Program-made: the position numbers and the translations under genes
Notes under the pieces: generated by a model
What the model was told of the DNA's origin: nothing
Database searches by the model: none
Seen by the model: the letters and a program-made list of their open reading frames with translations, nothing else
DNA from: Seminavis robusta
Taxonomy: Eukaryota > Bacillariophyta > Bacillariophyceae > Naviculales > Naviculaceae
Direction: 5' to 3'
Assembly: GCA_903772945.1 (NCBI GenBank)
Contig: CAICTM010000866.1
Location: 1 to 44,858 of the forward strand
DNA: 44,858 bases
In this document: positions 1 through 9,714 of the stretch, in pieces
How positions within the stretch are numbered: the first letter of the stretch is position 1
Layout of the letters: the number at the start of each line of letters is the position of its first letter

Positions 1-737
1 CGGCCATTACCATGCGAGGAGCCGGTTGTACCATTAATGATTTGTGGGATCGGGATGTCGACCAAAAGGTGGCGCGGACCAAGACACGGCCGCTGGCGGG
101 AGGTGATGTGACCGTGAGTCAGGCCATTGGCTTTTTGGCGGCACAATTGTCCGTCGGATTGGGAGTTTTGGTCAGTTTGCCACACACGTGGTATTGCTTT
201 CAATGGGGCACGGCATCCTTGCCTCTGGTAGCCATGTATCCCTTGACCAAACGATTCTTGCCGTGGCCACAAATGTTCCTCGGTGTAACCATTAACTGGG
301 GCGCCTGGATGGGATGGGCAGCCACGCATGGGAGCATGGATTGGTCCATTGTCCCGTTCCTTTATGGATCGGGAGTGACTTGGACGCTGGTCTATGATAC
401 CATTTATGCCCATCAGGACAAGGCAGATGATACCAAGTTGGGGTTGCATTCCACGGCATTGGCATTTGGTGACAATGATCAGCAACAAAAGATGGTGCTT
501 CATGGACTGGCAGCACTGACATGGCTCCAATGGATGGCGGTGGGATACAATGCGAGTGACTTTTTGGCCGTGCCCTACTATCAACTTGGCGTCACCACGG
601 CCTATGCACATTTAGTGTGGCAAATCCATACCGCAGACTTTGACAATCCACATAATCTGGCGGCACGATTTAGGAGCAATTCCGCTGTGGGAGCCTTGAT
701 TTTTGGTTCCATTGCGGCTGGTGGCTACTTTCAATAA
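1..737 (+). CDS. COQ2: 4-hydroxybenzoate polyprenyltransferase, 3' part
   Basis: UbiA-family integral membrane prenyltransferase. In ubiquinone synthesis it attaches the polyprenyl tail to 4-hydroxybenzoate in the mitochondrial inner membrane. Both Asp-rich motifs are visible: NDLWDRDVDQK followed by TRPLAGG, and DTIYAHQDKADD followed by GLHSTAL. These match eukaryotic COQ2 closely, and hydrophobic segments fill the space between and after them. The reading frame is open to the left edge (the codons before the ATG at 12 read A-I-T). In the family, MRGAGCTIND is internal, so the ATG at 12 is not the start; the presequence and first helices lie outside the window. About 240 residues remain of a family usually near 370-420. 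The stop is TAA at 735-737. I see no lesion or intron in this part. Other UbiA members (heme O synthase, menaquinone enzymes) fit less well. Confidence 0.93.
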   Translation, partial: AITMRGAGCTINDLWDRDVDQKVARTKTRPLAGGDVTVSQAIGFLAAQLSVGLGVLVSLPHTWYCFQWGTASLPLVAMYPLTKRFLPWPQMFLGVTINWGAWMGWAATHGSMDWSIVPFLYGSGVTWTLVYDTIYAHQDKADDTKLGLHSTALAFGDNDQQQKMVLHGLAALTWLQWMAVGYNASDFLAVPYYQLGVTTAYAHLVWQIHTADFDNPHNLAARFRSNSAVGALIFGSIAAGGYFQ

Positions 738-1106
738 CAAATAATAGAGAGCAGTACTCAGGTTAAGCATGGTTCCAACGTTCGCAGTTGATGGCGATTG
801 ACTAGCTATGCATTTTCTGAGGGCCGGTGAACCGATGCATCAAGGTATTACAAGAGCCCAAAACATGGATCATTCCTCGAGGAACTGTCAATGCAGCGGG
901 TACAGCGTGGTGGTTGATGCTGGATAGTGCTACTGCGGCTATTAATTCATCTTCGAGATTGAGATGGCAAACAATCTTCGAGAAGTGATCCCATGAGCAG
1001 CACTCCAAGAAAAGAAACGGCACGAGTATAATCTTAATAGCGGTGTTCAAAGGTTGGTTGTTGTGCTTTCAAACCGTGGGTGTTGAGTTTTGTCTGGTTG
1101 AATCAT
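738..1106. other. intergenic, convergent 3' ends
   Basis: Space between the COQ2 stop and the stop of the AlaX-like gene on the other strand, so it should hold two 3' untranslated regions. The open frames here lack a usable ATG and resemble nothing I know. Confidence 0.6.
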
Positions 1107-1994
1107 TCAATATTGTAACGAGACAGCATGGAGTCGAGTCTGTAGCTGCTCTGTTTTATGCGTCTTGGCATATTTGATTCTGATCACTCCTTTCTTTGCT
1201 TTCATTCCAAGAATCCCCCACTTTCGTGCTTTCAAGTTTCCAGTGCTTCTAACGTGTGTGCCACCACAGGGACACGGAAAGCCAGCCACTGTCACAACCC
1301 GTATGTCGGTGGGTACCTCCTTGCCTCCTCCGAAATCCTTCATGTCAAAATTTTTGGCAATACGATTGCAAACTTCATTGGCTTCTGCCTCGGGCAGAGT
1401 TTCAATTTTAGTTGGAATATCTTCTTCCACCAATGCCTTGAATGCAGCTTGCAAATCCTTCAAAACCTGAGGGCGTTCATCGGCCACAATGCTTCCTTCA
1501 TATTCTACATATGGCCCGTCCAGGAAATGGTAGCCTTTGGTCGGTCTCATGAGCTTGCCGCACTTGGCCATGGCCGAATCGACGACATGACCCGCCGTGT
1601 GACATTCCGAAAGCAATCGTCGCGTATCGGCATCCACCGCCACACGGACGGGTGTTCCCACGGCTGGCAAACAAACCAATGCATTGGTAGTCTTGCCGCG
1701 ATGGCTGGCAACCCCCGTGGCACGGTTGACGGTGACCTTGTCCACAGCAATGACCACCTCGCTATTATTGGTTGGTTGACAGTAGGTAATGGTTCCTTTA
1801 TCGGTGGGTTGTCCGCCTCCTTGGGCGTGCATCACAGTTCGGTCCAAGAAGACTTCAACAGTATCATCATCGCCATCTTTCGTAATGCCCACAATCTTGG
1901 AAGAGTTGCATTCCAGCTCGAAATTACCCTCGTAAGAGTAGTAGATCATTTCTGTTGGAGGCAATGCTGCATCGTCGTTTTTTTCTTCTGCCAT
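1107..1994 (-). CDS. AlaX-like alanyl-tRNA editing protein
   Basis: Single-exon protein of 295 aa resembling the editing domain of alanyl-tRNA synthetase without the synthetase body (AlaX/AARSD1 type). Such proteins hydrolyse Ser-tRNA(Ala) or Gly-tRNA(Ala). Visible hallmarks are HAQGGGQPTDKG (family form HxQGGGQPxDxG), the zinc-binding HTAGH near the middle, and CGGTHVRSTGNL, which supplies the Cys/His pair near the C-terminus. Start chosen at the ATG at 1994 (MAEEKNDDAA); the frame extends 29 codons upstream but only to a TTG. The stop is TGA at 1107-1109. I see no clear organelle presequence, so a cytosolic role is inferred. It is convergent with COQ2, with no functional link implied. The class (AlaX-S or AlaX-L) is uncertain. 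Confidence 0.9.
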   Translation of the reverse strand: MAEEKNDDAALPPTEMIYYSYEGNFELECNSSKIVGITKDGDDDTVEVFLDRTVMHAQGGGQPTDKGTITYCQPTNNSEVVIAVDKVTVNRATGVASHRGKTTNALVCLPAVGTPVRVAVDADTRRLLSECHTAGHVVDSAMAKCGKLMRPTKGYHFLDGPYVEYEGSIVADERPQVLKDLQAAFKALVEEDIPTKIETLPEAEANEVCNRIAKNFDMKDFGGGKEVPTDIRVVTVAGFPCPCGGTHVRSTGNLKARKWGILGMKAKKGVIRIKYAKTHKTEQLQTRLHAVSLQY

Positions 1995-3765
1995 TGTGGG
2001 ATATCTATTGAAAAACAATTGCTCAGCAGCGAAATGGGGCGGATTAACAGTACCGGTAGACTCCAAGTGGATGAGGAACAAGGGTGGTCTGCCTAGTTGG
2101 ATTGAAAGCGGCGGTACTTTAGAATGACACCATGGCCAAGCATGGCTTTGTTTCTTCAGGAGAAAAAAGAATTCAGGACAGCTGCAATGTGTTTTTTTTA
2201 ATAAGGCTAAGGATAAATGATGATATCATCAGTCACCATTTCCAACAATGTGGTCCCTGCATACAGCTGTCCAGCCACTTGGCTGTTGGGAGGGAGCGCA
2301 CTGACGATGTCGTCGAAGGCTACATGTACCAAGAGGTAAGGGTGAACAGAACTGGCTGTCTCCCGGTTATTAGCTGGCAGCTGGTACTTTGCTTGTCGAA
2401 CATGGCAGCCAGCCACACATGAGCACAGCTATGGCGTACATAACCATTCATTGGCCTGGTTTGAAAAGATGGTTAGCTTTGAAGTTCTTGTCGCTCACTC
2501 GATGTGCGTGAGTTGGAGATTGGGAGATGCCTTGCTCTCGGCAGTTCTTTTGATGCTCCACTAACCGGCCGCCAAACTGTACATCCAGGCAATGGAACCG
2601 GTACACGGCTGACTCTAGAGGCAAGTTAATTAAGCTAAAAGATAGGAGAGACTTGTCGGGATGTGCACCTGGAGTGTGCTCAAAATAGCTGGACCTGTGA
2701 AGGCATTCTAGCTATGCACAATACGACTGTAGCATTGCTTGACTGGCCTGGGCTGGCATCGGTCCAAGTCCGTTGCAGGCAACAAATTCGTTGAAAACCA
2801 CAAAGGTACAAGGCCGTTGCCTCTTTAGCGGTCTTGGATGCTACATGTACCGGCTTGAGCTCAGCTTGCTGGCTTGGTGGTTACTCTTTGGATTTTTGTT
2901 TAGTAAATTTAATATTACCGAGTATGCTCTTCTTCGATGATTCGCGGTTACCAATGAACAGTCACCGTGAATGTACTATGAATTCAACTGTATCCGTGAA
3001 ATGGTCGCCGTGGGACATAGGCTTCTTTGCATGTCTGCTGGGACTGCATGGTTAACAGATAGGCATGCACCTTTAAACCTTTCTGCTTCCTCACCGGAGT
3101 AAAAGATGCCCAGCAGCATACGCTGTAGAAAACAACATACAGTGGTCACAGAGATTCAATAAGCTCCACAGAAACCATCGGAAAGATTTAACACATAGTC
3201 GAGCGTAAGCGCTTCAAGAATTATCAAGATCTATCAAAGGAAAGCATGTTCTAATGCCTAATTGATTGCCAGGGTTTATTTGGCGAATAAGCCAGCAGCA
3301 ATATAATACTACCTTAACCAGAGTACTATGAAGGAGCCGAATATCAAAGCCTGTTCAACTTACTTCTCTTAAGAGCCAGCTGTTCGCGTTAGATATCCAG
3401 TTCCCCGCTCTCACCATCGACCGCTGAAATGCCTTTTGCTTCGTCATCCAAGTCATAAGCAGGCAAAGCGCTCTTCTCTCCAGCTCTTGCATGCTTGAGC
3501 TCTGCTTATGCTTGCCAATAGAGCACAGCACTGTTGCTATCGTGTCGTGTGCTGTGGGATACAGTTGTTGCATTCATTCCTACATGTCCTTGCAAGGCTG
3601 GTAGCATTCATTGTGGCTCTTGTGTTATCTCCTGATACCCATATATAGTATCCCATTGCTACCGGTACCCTGCTCAGACAAGAGCAACCATTATCGAGAG
3701 GTCTACAAGGCTCACAAATCCAGCCTTGGACCGTGGCTTGCACCATCATTCTCCCAGAAAAAATA
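1995..3765. other. long intergenic region, divergent promoters
   Basis: About 1.77 kb between the AlaX-like gene (-) and the orphan gene (+). It should hold the 5' regions of both. I found no ORF with a recognisable domain, nor exons that could be joined convincingly. It contains two TACATGTA palindromes (2323-2330, 2842-2849) and two TACCGGTA palindromes (2051-2058, 3660-3667). A spliced noncoding RNA cannot be excluded. Confidence 0.55.
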
Positions 3766-4431
3766 ATGTGCAGTCCGGTCTCTGACATTCTGCAACTGGT
3801 GCTGGATCCGCCCAGTCGATCTCCCAGCCCCAGCCCTCCGTCTCGCATGGCTGCTATGCATATGGTGCTGCCCTCCATACATCCGCTGTCAGAACAAAAG
3901 AGGGTAACTTTTCGAAGCACACGAACGGAGGTACACATCGAGTCCTTGGCACTGCTGCCGGACGACAAGAAAGATGAACTATGGCACAAGGATACCGATA
4001 TTGAGGCTTTCAAAGCACGCGAACGACTTCTCTGTGAGGAGATTCGGCTGGGCTTGTCGAACGAACAAAACACACGAGGTCTCGAACTGAGACTTTGTCA
4101 GGAACGGCAAAAGCGCAAGTACATGATAATACACGCCATCCTCAGAGCGCAAAAGCGCTACAAGGACCCCAAACAACTCTCCAACATTGCGCGAAAATGC
4201 AGTGTCTGGTCTAAAGCCATTGCCGCCATTACAGCTCAAAGGGACTACTGTGAGCTGTACGATCCTGCCCGATTGGCATCGATTACCCCGATTCCTCCCG
4301 TCGACAACTATCCCCTTCCCTTCAAGGCCCGAGAGCCAGTGGCCAAGATACCCGTCAAGCGGCCCATCAGCCCCACAATCCCGCAGCGCAATGTCCGTCC
4401 AAGGCCAGCGCCCCTGGCAACGACCTGCTAG
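3766..4431 (+). CDS. short orphan protein, diatom-type family
   Basis: Hypothetical protein of 221 aa with no known domain. Its layout resembles a large family of short unnamed diatom proteins as I know them: a basic VTF segment, then LW-x-KD with an acidic helix, then an RGLE motif followed by R-rich helix, then a helix with spaced Ser/Ala. Here these are KRVTFRSTRTEVHIE, DELWHKDTDIEAF, TRGLELRL and SVWSKAIAAITAQRD. The N-terminus is Ser/Pro-rich and the C-terminus Pro/Arg-rich, so both ends are probably disordered. Start chosen at the ATG at 3766; a GTG 33 nt upstream is in frame but unlikely in a nuclear gene. The stop is TAG at 4429-4431. Function is unknown. Confidence 0.72.
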   Translation: MCSPVSDILQLVLDPPSRSPSPSPPSRMAAMHMVLPSIHPLSEQKRVTFRSTRTEVHIESLALLPDDKKDELWHKDTDIEAFKARERLLCEEIRLGLSNEQNTRGLELRLCQERQKRKYMIIHAILRAQKRYKDPKQLSNIARKCSVWSKAIAAITAQRDYCELYDPARLASITPIPPVDNYPLPFKAREPVAKIPVKRPISPTIPQRNVRPRPAPLATTC

Positions 4432-5306
4432 GACTACCGTACACAATAACAACAACAACCACAACACATTCATTCATCAGACCGTCAGTACGGCCGGCAG
4501 GGCAAATGTTGCTTAGCAGCAACGAGATTGACTTCAATATGCAGCATCTATTGCTCGCGTCTCCTGGTCACCGTGCGGATTGGAACCATTCGGTGGGATA
4601 CCGGTACGAGCCGCGTCTTTTTTTAAGCCGCTGGGATGCAATCATAACACTACTTTCCACCCCCCTTGGAGTGACCGTCACTGCGCAAGGTATCTTTATT
4701 TAAAAATACGAAAACTAAACGACTAAGAATTAGTTGTCCACAAACGCTTCGTTGTTTCGTCATTTGTAGCACGATTGACGTGGCCCTTGACTTTCAACGC
4801 GGCAGGTGCCGGAGACGAGTAAGTAGACCACTGGCAAGACAGGATAGAATTGGGAATGGCGCCGGGGTCTGCCGCGCAGCCACCTGTCTGTCCAGACCCT
4901 CGACTTCACACCCACGCAGCGGAAGGGACTCTGACTCGACTCGCCCGCTGAATTGGACTAAGCACGGCGTTTGTGTTGTTTTCGTCGCTGGACTCTCTCG
5001 AGAGCCCATCTGCTTCATCCACCTTGAGTCACGGAAAAGTACCGTACGTTGCATGTGAATGTCACCCTTCATTCGTCCAGCACTCCAGCATCATCCAGTT
5101 GGGGCATCACTGAGTCTGGTCTCCTCGAATTTTGTCTAGCTAGGCATCAACCCCAGCGAAGGTGATGACCACAGGATCGATTCGCTGCTACAGTTGAATG
5201 TGCACAGTGTATCACAATTTGGTAAAGTAGTTTGAAGTGCATTTGTTTCTCCTAGCTAAAAGTGAGAATTCAAGCAAGCATACCGTATTGCAGCACAGAC
5301 AACTCT
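4432..5306. other. intergenic, convergent 3' ends
   Basis: About 875 bp between two convergent genes. It has a short CAA-type run near 4447-4465 and one TACCGGTA palindrome (4599-4606). Open frames on both strands at 4780-5072 are antisense to each other and show no recognisable domain. I see nothing else. Confidence 0.55.
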
Positions 5307-7203
5307 CTACGTTGATTGTGCCTTCTGGTCAATTTCCACATTGTCATCGCTTTCCCCATTACTCCCGCCATCTTCTGAAAGTATGAAATAGACCTCCTCA
5401 AGATCTTTGGGCTTCAGATGTTCCTCGTCCCCATCTTCATACCATACTGTGTAGTGCGAACCATCAAAAGACATAATTTCGCCCTGGAAGGCACGACTTC
5501 CAGCGAATAGCTGCAGGGTGGTCACTAGGCATCAGCAACAAGCGTGACGCAGTTTGGTCGACACGATGGAGACTGTCACTCACCTTGTAAAACCGCGCAC
5601 CGACTGGATAGTAAGGACCCTCATCTTCACTTTGCTGTTCATGCTGTTCATGCTGTTCAAAGGTCTGACGTTGATTATTCCTGCATCCCTCTGCCATATT
5701 GCTGTCATGATTGTCATCGCTGCTTGCTTTTTTCTTGACCTTTTGACTCTGCAAGTTACAGTCCCAAAATCCAATTGAGTCAAGTTGAGCTCTCTGATGC
5801 GGCGGCAAAACTCCATTCCTTTCTCTCGTTTGTTGGGTTCGGCCCCAGCCATTGAGTGAATCATAGGCACCTGCTACCCTTGGAGGGAAAAAGCCATGCT
5901 GTGCTTTGTAAGCCGCAAACTTTTGTAGGTTTTCCTGCCAGAGCTCTTCACGGCTATTGGGAGAACTCTGGCTTTTCCCTTCTAGGCAACATTGGTTGAC
6001 ATGGCCACAACTCCTCTTCAAAGCACTGTAACCTCCCCGCAGCTCAACCCCAATTGAAAGAAGTTTCTCTGCAGGTTTAGTGGCAAGCTCACCATTTGGG
6101 GCCTTGTCTTTCTGATCGCATAACCCATACCCAAGACCTGTATTGCCGTAGCCACGAGGAATTTCAAGATGTCCATGTACGGCCTTGAATTGAATAACTC
6201 TTTTAAGTTGCTGGTTCCATGGAAGCTGACTTGCATCCCAAGTGAACCCAAGGTTGTCAAGAAGCCTTTTTCGCTCTGGGGGCATTTTGTTTTGCTGGAA
6301 ACAGTTTCTCTGTGTGGAAACCCAGTGTCCAAGTTCACGGTCTTTCTTCTGGTGAGTGGGTACCATAGTGTGTCCATTTTCATTCCTGAACTTGACTAGG
6401 CGATTGTATTTCTCATACCAGTTTCGCTCATGAGCATCCCAAATGAATCCTATCTTGTCAAGAAGCCTTGTTCGTTTCCGAAGTAGTTGGTTTCTATGAT
6501 AAGCAACCCTTTGGGCACTAACCCATCGTCCAAGTTCTTGGTCTTTCTTGTTTTGAATGGGTACAATAGTGTGTCCATTTTCATTCTTGAACTTGACTAG
6601 ACGATTGTACTTCTCATACCAAGCACGCTCATATGGATTGCCGCCCCTGTAATTCACAGGAGTAGCCAGGTCATCTCCCTTCTTCATCTTGTCCATCTTC
6701 ATAGTAGGGTGGCGCTTGGGGTGACTTTGTTTGTATTCAAAGCTTATATCATCCAACATTGATCTTTGCCACGGAGGGAACGTATTCTTCTTGGCCCTCC
6801 CACGCTGACACGTAACCCACGTGCCCAGTTCCTCTGCCCAAGGTTTCATCTCTTCACATTTGGTCCTTTGAGGGATTCTTGTGTGGCCAAATATTGATTT
6901 GAACACTATGAGCCGCTCGTATTGGGCTCTCCATAGTTTGTCCTTGTGTTGTTGACGTGTTTTAAAATCAAAACCAAGCTTCATCAGTCGCAACTTTTGA
7001 TAGTGGGTTAAAGAGTCTTGATGAACACGTTGAGCATGGACCCACTGACCTAGCGCGGGGTCCTTCTCGTGGCCCATTGGAACCGCACAGTCACCATTTT
7101 TCTCATGGTATCGAGCCAAAGCCTGGAAGGACTCTTCCCATGATCGTTTCGTCTTGTGCTCATATGGAGATCCAGCTCCTTTGCTTTTGTATTGGTCTGC
7201 CAT
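5307..7203 (-). CDS. helicase-associated-repeat protein with Tudor-like C-terminus
   Basis: Two-exon gene: 7203-5584 and 5510-5307, joined in phase 0 over a 73-nt GT-AG intron, giving 607 aa. About six HA-type repeats fill most of exon 1. Each has W...L..(Y/F)K...GH..(I/V)P, then LG.WV..QR, then a helix ending LG(F/I). Examples are YNRLVKFKNENGHTIVP and the near-identical YNRLVKFRNENGHTMVP that follows, which suggests recent duplication. A Gln/His stretch (EQHEQHEQQ) comes next. Exon 2 completes a Tudor-like module, VGARFYK joined to LFAGSRAFQGEI, then YTVWYEDGDEEHL. HA repeats occur in large numbers in diatoms and bacteria, usually without a helicase; nucleic-acid binding is presumed but unproven. 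No helicase motor is present. Start: ATG at 7203. Confidence 0.85.
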
Positions 7204-7546
7204 TATCCTGGATTGTCTTCCTTCATCAGCTTCTATTCAAGAGTCAGAGTGACAACCTGAACTTCGTGTTCTGGACTGTCGCAAAAGATCGCATAGGATC
7301 CGGATGCACAAAACTGGTCGAACCTGGACCCTTGCGTAATGTTTAGCCCTAACATTATCGATAAGGATCCCAAGAGAAACGGCAACTTGAGAAAGATCCA
7401 CGACGTCGGATCTTCTTTCCCGTGCTTTGAAAAGGCGTCTACGTTGCTTCTGTTCTTCCTTTGAAGGTATACATGTACGCAATGAGCAGGAAAGCTAAGG
7501 TTGGCAGGAACATTTAAAAGTTTGTCCTTTTTCATTCCTTGTGAAG
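7204..7546. promoter_or_regulatory. divergent promoter region
   Basis: 343 bp between the starts of the HA-repeat gene (-) and the phosphoglycerate mutase gene (+), so it must contain both promoters and both 5' leaders. It holds one TACATGTA palindrome at 7470-7477, about 70 bp before the mutase ATG. No TATA box is obvious. Confidence 0.5.
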
Positions 7547-9071
7547 ATGCTGCGTTTGGGATTTCTTACAACAGCTTTTCTGCACGAGCCACCGGTGGTT
7601 TTGAGGCGGCCTCCATATGCACAAATATTTGTGAGGACGGTGGAACAAACTCGATTGTTCAGCAGCAATGCCGAAGACAGCGGAACCGCGACTGTGGTTC
7701 TGCTTCGGCATGGTCAGAGCACTTTCAACTCGCTACCCACATTCACAGGTAAGCAAGGCTCTGATGGATCACAATAGGAAGAATCTTGCTCTGTTTTCGC
7801 TCATCCTGTTTTATGCCTTCTCCATTTTATTATTTTTTCAGGGTGGTGTGATCCACCACTCACGCCTCGAGGAGTGGAAGAAGCCATGGAGGCTGGGGCA
7901 CTCTTGAAACAACGAGGGTTTCGCCAGTTCGATGTGGCGTTCACATCCACTCTTAGCCGAGCCATTAAGACTCTTGACCTGACATTGGAGGAAGCGGGAT
8001 GTCTGTCGTCGACACCTGTAGAGAAAGCCCACCAGTTAAATGAGAGACACTATGGTGCGCTACAAGGAAAACGCAAGGATGATCCAGAGCTCATGGAAAA
8101 GTATGGAAAAGAGCTGGTAATGCATTGGCGCAGAGATTTCAAGGCATTACCACCACCCATGGATGAGACTCACGAATACTACGAGCCACCACCAGCTCCT
8201 CTGACTGGTAAGTATGAACTCGCCATCAATGGTTACTTTTCCAGACAAAAAACTTGGTGACATTTGGCTTCTGAACGTTTCCCCTTGTCACTCTTTGATC
8301 ATGGCTATACCTGAACTGTTACAGAATCCCTGGAACAGTGCCAACATCGTGTGTTGGAATACTGGAAGGAAGCTATTGTCCCGGTGCTGCAACCAGAAAA
8401 GAAAATCCTACTTGTGGCACATTCCAATACTATCCGTGCTTTGGTGGCTCACTTGGACAAAGTGCCAGAAGAACAGGTCCCCAACATTCATATCCCCAAC
8501 TCTGTGCCGTGTGTTTATCGCTTCTGCGGTGAACGTGGGACGCCTGTCTCGACTCGGCTGGAAAACGCGGCTGGTGGCACCCATGGCCATTGGCTCTTTT
8601 CGTGAGTTGTATCGTGTGACCTACGAGATAAGCTTGGAATTCAGATTGCAACTTTTTTTTGCTCACATTACTCAACCCTTCTCCCAGTTACCAAAATCAG
8701 GAACGACTACGGAGCAAAGTTGGCGGTACTGGTGTCTTCTTGCAATCAGTCTTTGATGCCTGGGATACCAATGGGGATGGAGTTCTGTCGCTGCAGGAAA
8801 TAGAGGCAGGATTGAGACAAATAATGGGGGGAGAAGACATTGCGGTGAGTTTTATTGCCGCCAAGATCTTGGAGGAGATTGACATGGACGGCTCGGCCAC
8901 TCTGTCACCGGAGGAATTCCGAGAATTTGGCTCTTCCGTGTATCAAAAGTACATGCCCGGTAAGTGGGTCAATATCACGTCCATCAAAGCACTATGGGCG
9001 TGTCGCTCACATAAGATCGCATGATTCTGCATCTCCCAGGATTCATGGACAGCGCCAGAGGAGCGCCCTAG
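7547..9071 (+). CDS. phosphoglycerate mutase with C-terminal EF-hand pair
   Basis: Five exons, 7547-7748, 7842-8207, 8325-8601, 8688-8959 and 9040-9071, all with GT-AG introns of 80-117 nt, give 382 aa. Residues 1 to about 45 form an Arg-rich, acid-poor presequence resembling a mitochondrial one; diatoms are known to run lower glycolysis in mitochondria. The core is the cofactor-dependent mutase family, which interconverts 3- and 2-phosphoglycerate: LLRHGQSTFN (catalytic His55), FTGWCDPPLT rebuilt across intron 1, LNERHYGALQGK, PPPMDETHEYY, and VAHSNTIRAL (His222). Exon 4 adds two EF-hand loops: residues 308-319 (DTNGDGVLSLQE) and 347-358 (DMDGSATLSPEE), both with canonical calcium ligands. 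Exon 5 adds only about ten residues. Start at the first ATG; an upstream in-frame GTG is ignored. Divergent from the HA-repeat gene. Confidence 0.92.
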
Positions 9072-9714
9072 ACGAAGTGTGCTGAACGTTGGAGGTCGCA
9101 GATGAACCCTGGAAATCTAGTTTTGAGGCCCTAGATGAAAGTTCATTCCACCAGGCTCTGGAAGCAATGTGCATAGGAACGCGACAATCAATGAGAAGAA
9201 TGGAAGTGTGAAATGCCACCAATTTTGCAGCTGGTCAGCGCCCACTTCAACACAAGGACGGCAGAGACGTTGATTGGCTGTAACGGTGCGTTGTCATGAC
9301 CGTCATGACAAACAAGGCGAATAGATTGCCACCCACCCCAACGTGCCAGTCTCAAGCGAGCCCAATGGGGCCGCTGTGTCGAGAGCCATGCAATCTGTAC
9401 AGCATGCATAATCTACAGACAAGGCCCATGATGCAAACTGAGGTATACGCATTGTGTCAAATGCTGTACAATAGACACTGTTCAATAATATCTGCCGTTC
9501 GACGTGCTCTCTGGAGCAGGATTATTCGTTATTAGGTTTGCTCAGGACCTTTCGTCTTCCAATACAAACGCATTAGCTTTCCGGTTGTCAATCATATGGT
9601 ACTGCATGGACGATTTTCGTTCCAGGGTGTTGCTTTGCTTTGTCAGTGTCGTCCATTCCAGCATTGTTTTTCTTTTGTTGCGTCCAAGCACAAGGTTGTC
9701 AAATAAATGAAGCG
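9072..9714. other. intergenic, convergent 3' ends
   Basis: About 640 bp between the stops of the mutase (+) and the plastid membrane protein (-). I see no supported gene, repeat or RNA. Confidence 0.55.

Noticed and set aside
802..1050. 82-codon minus-strand frame between COQ2 and the AlaX-like gene
   Set aside because: It begins with TTG, has no early ATG and no recognisable sequence.
1158..2096. 312-codon plus-strand frame opposite the AlaX-like gene
   Set aside because: The minus strand carries conserved zinc-binding motifs of a known family; the plus-strand product resembles nothing.
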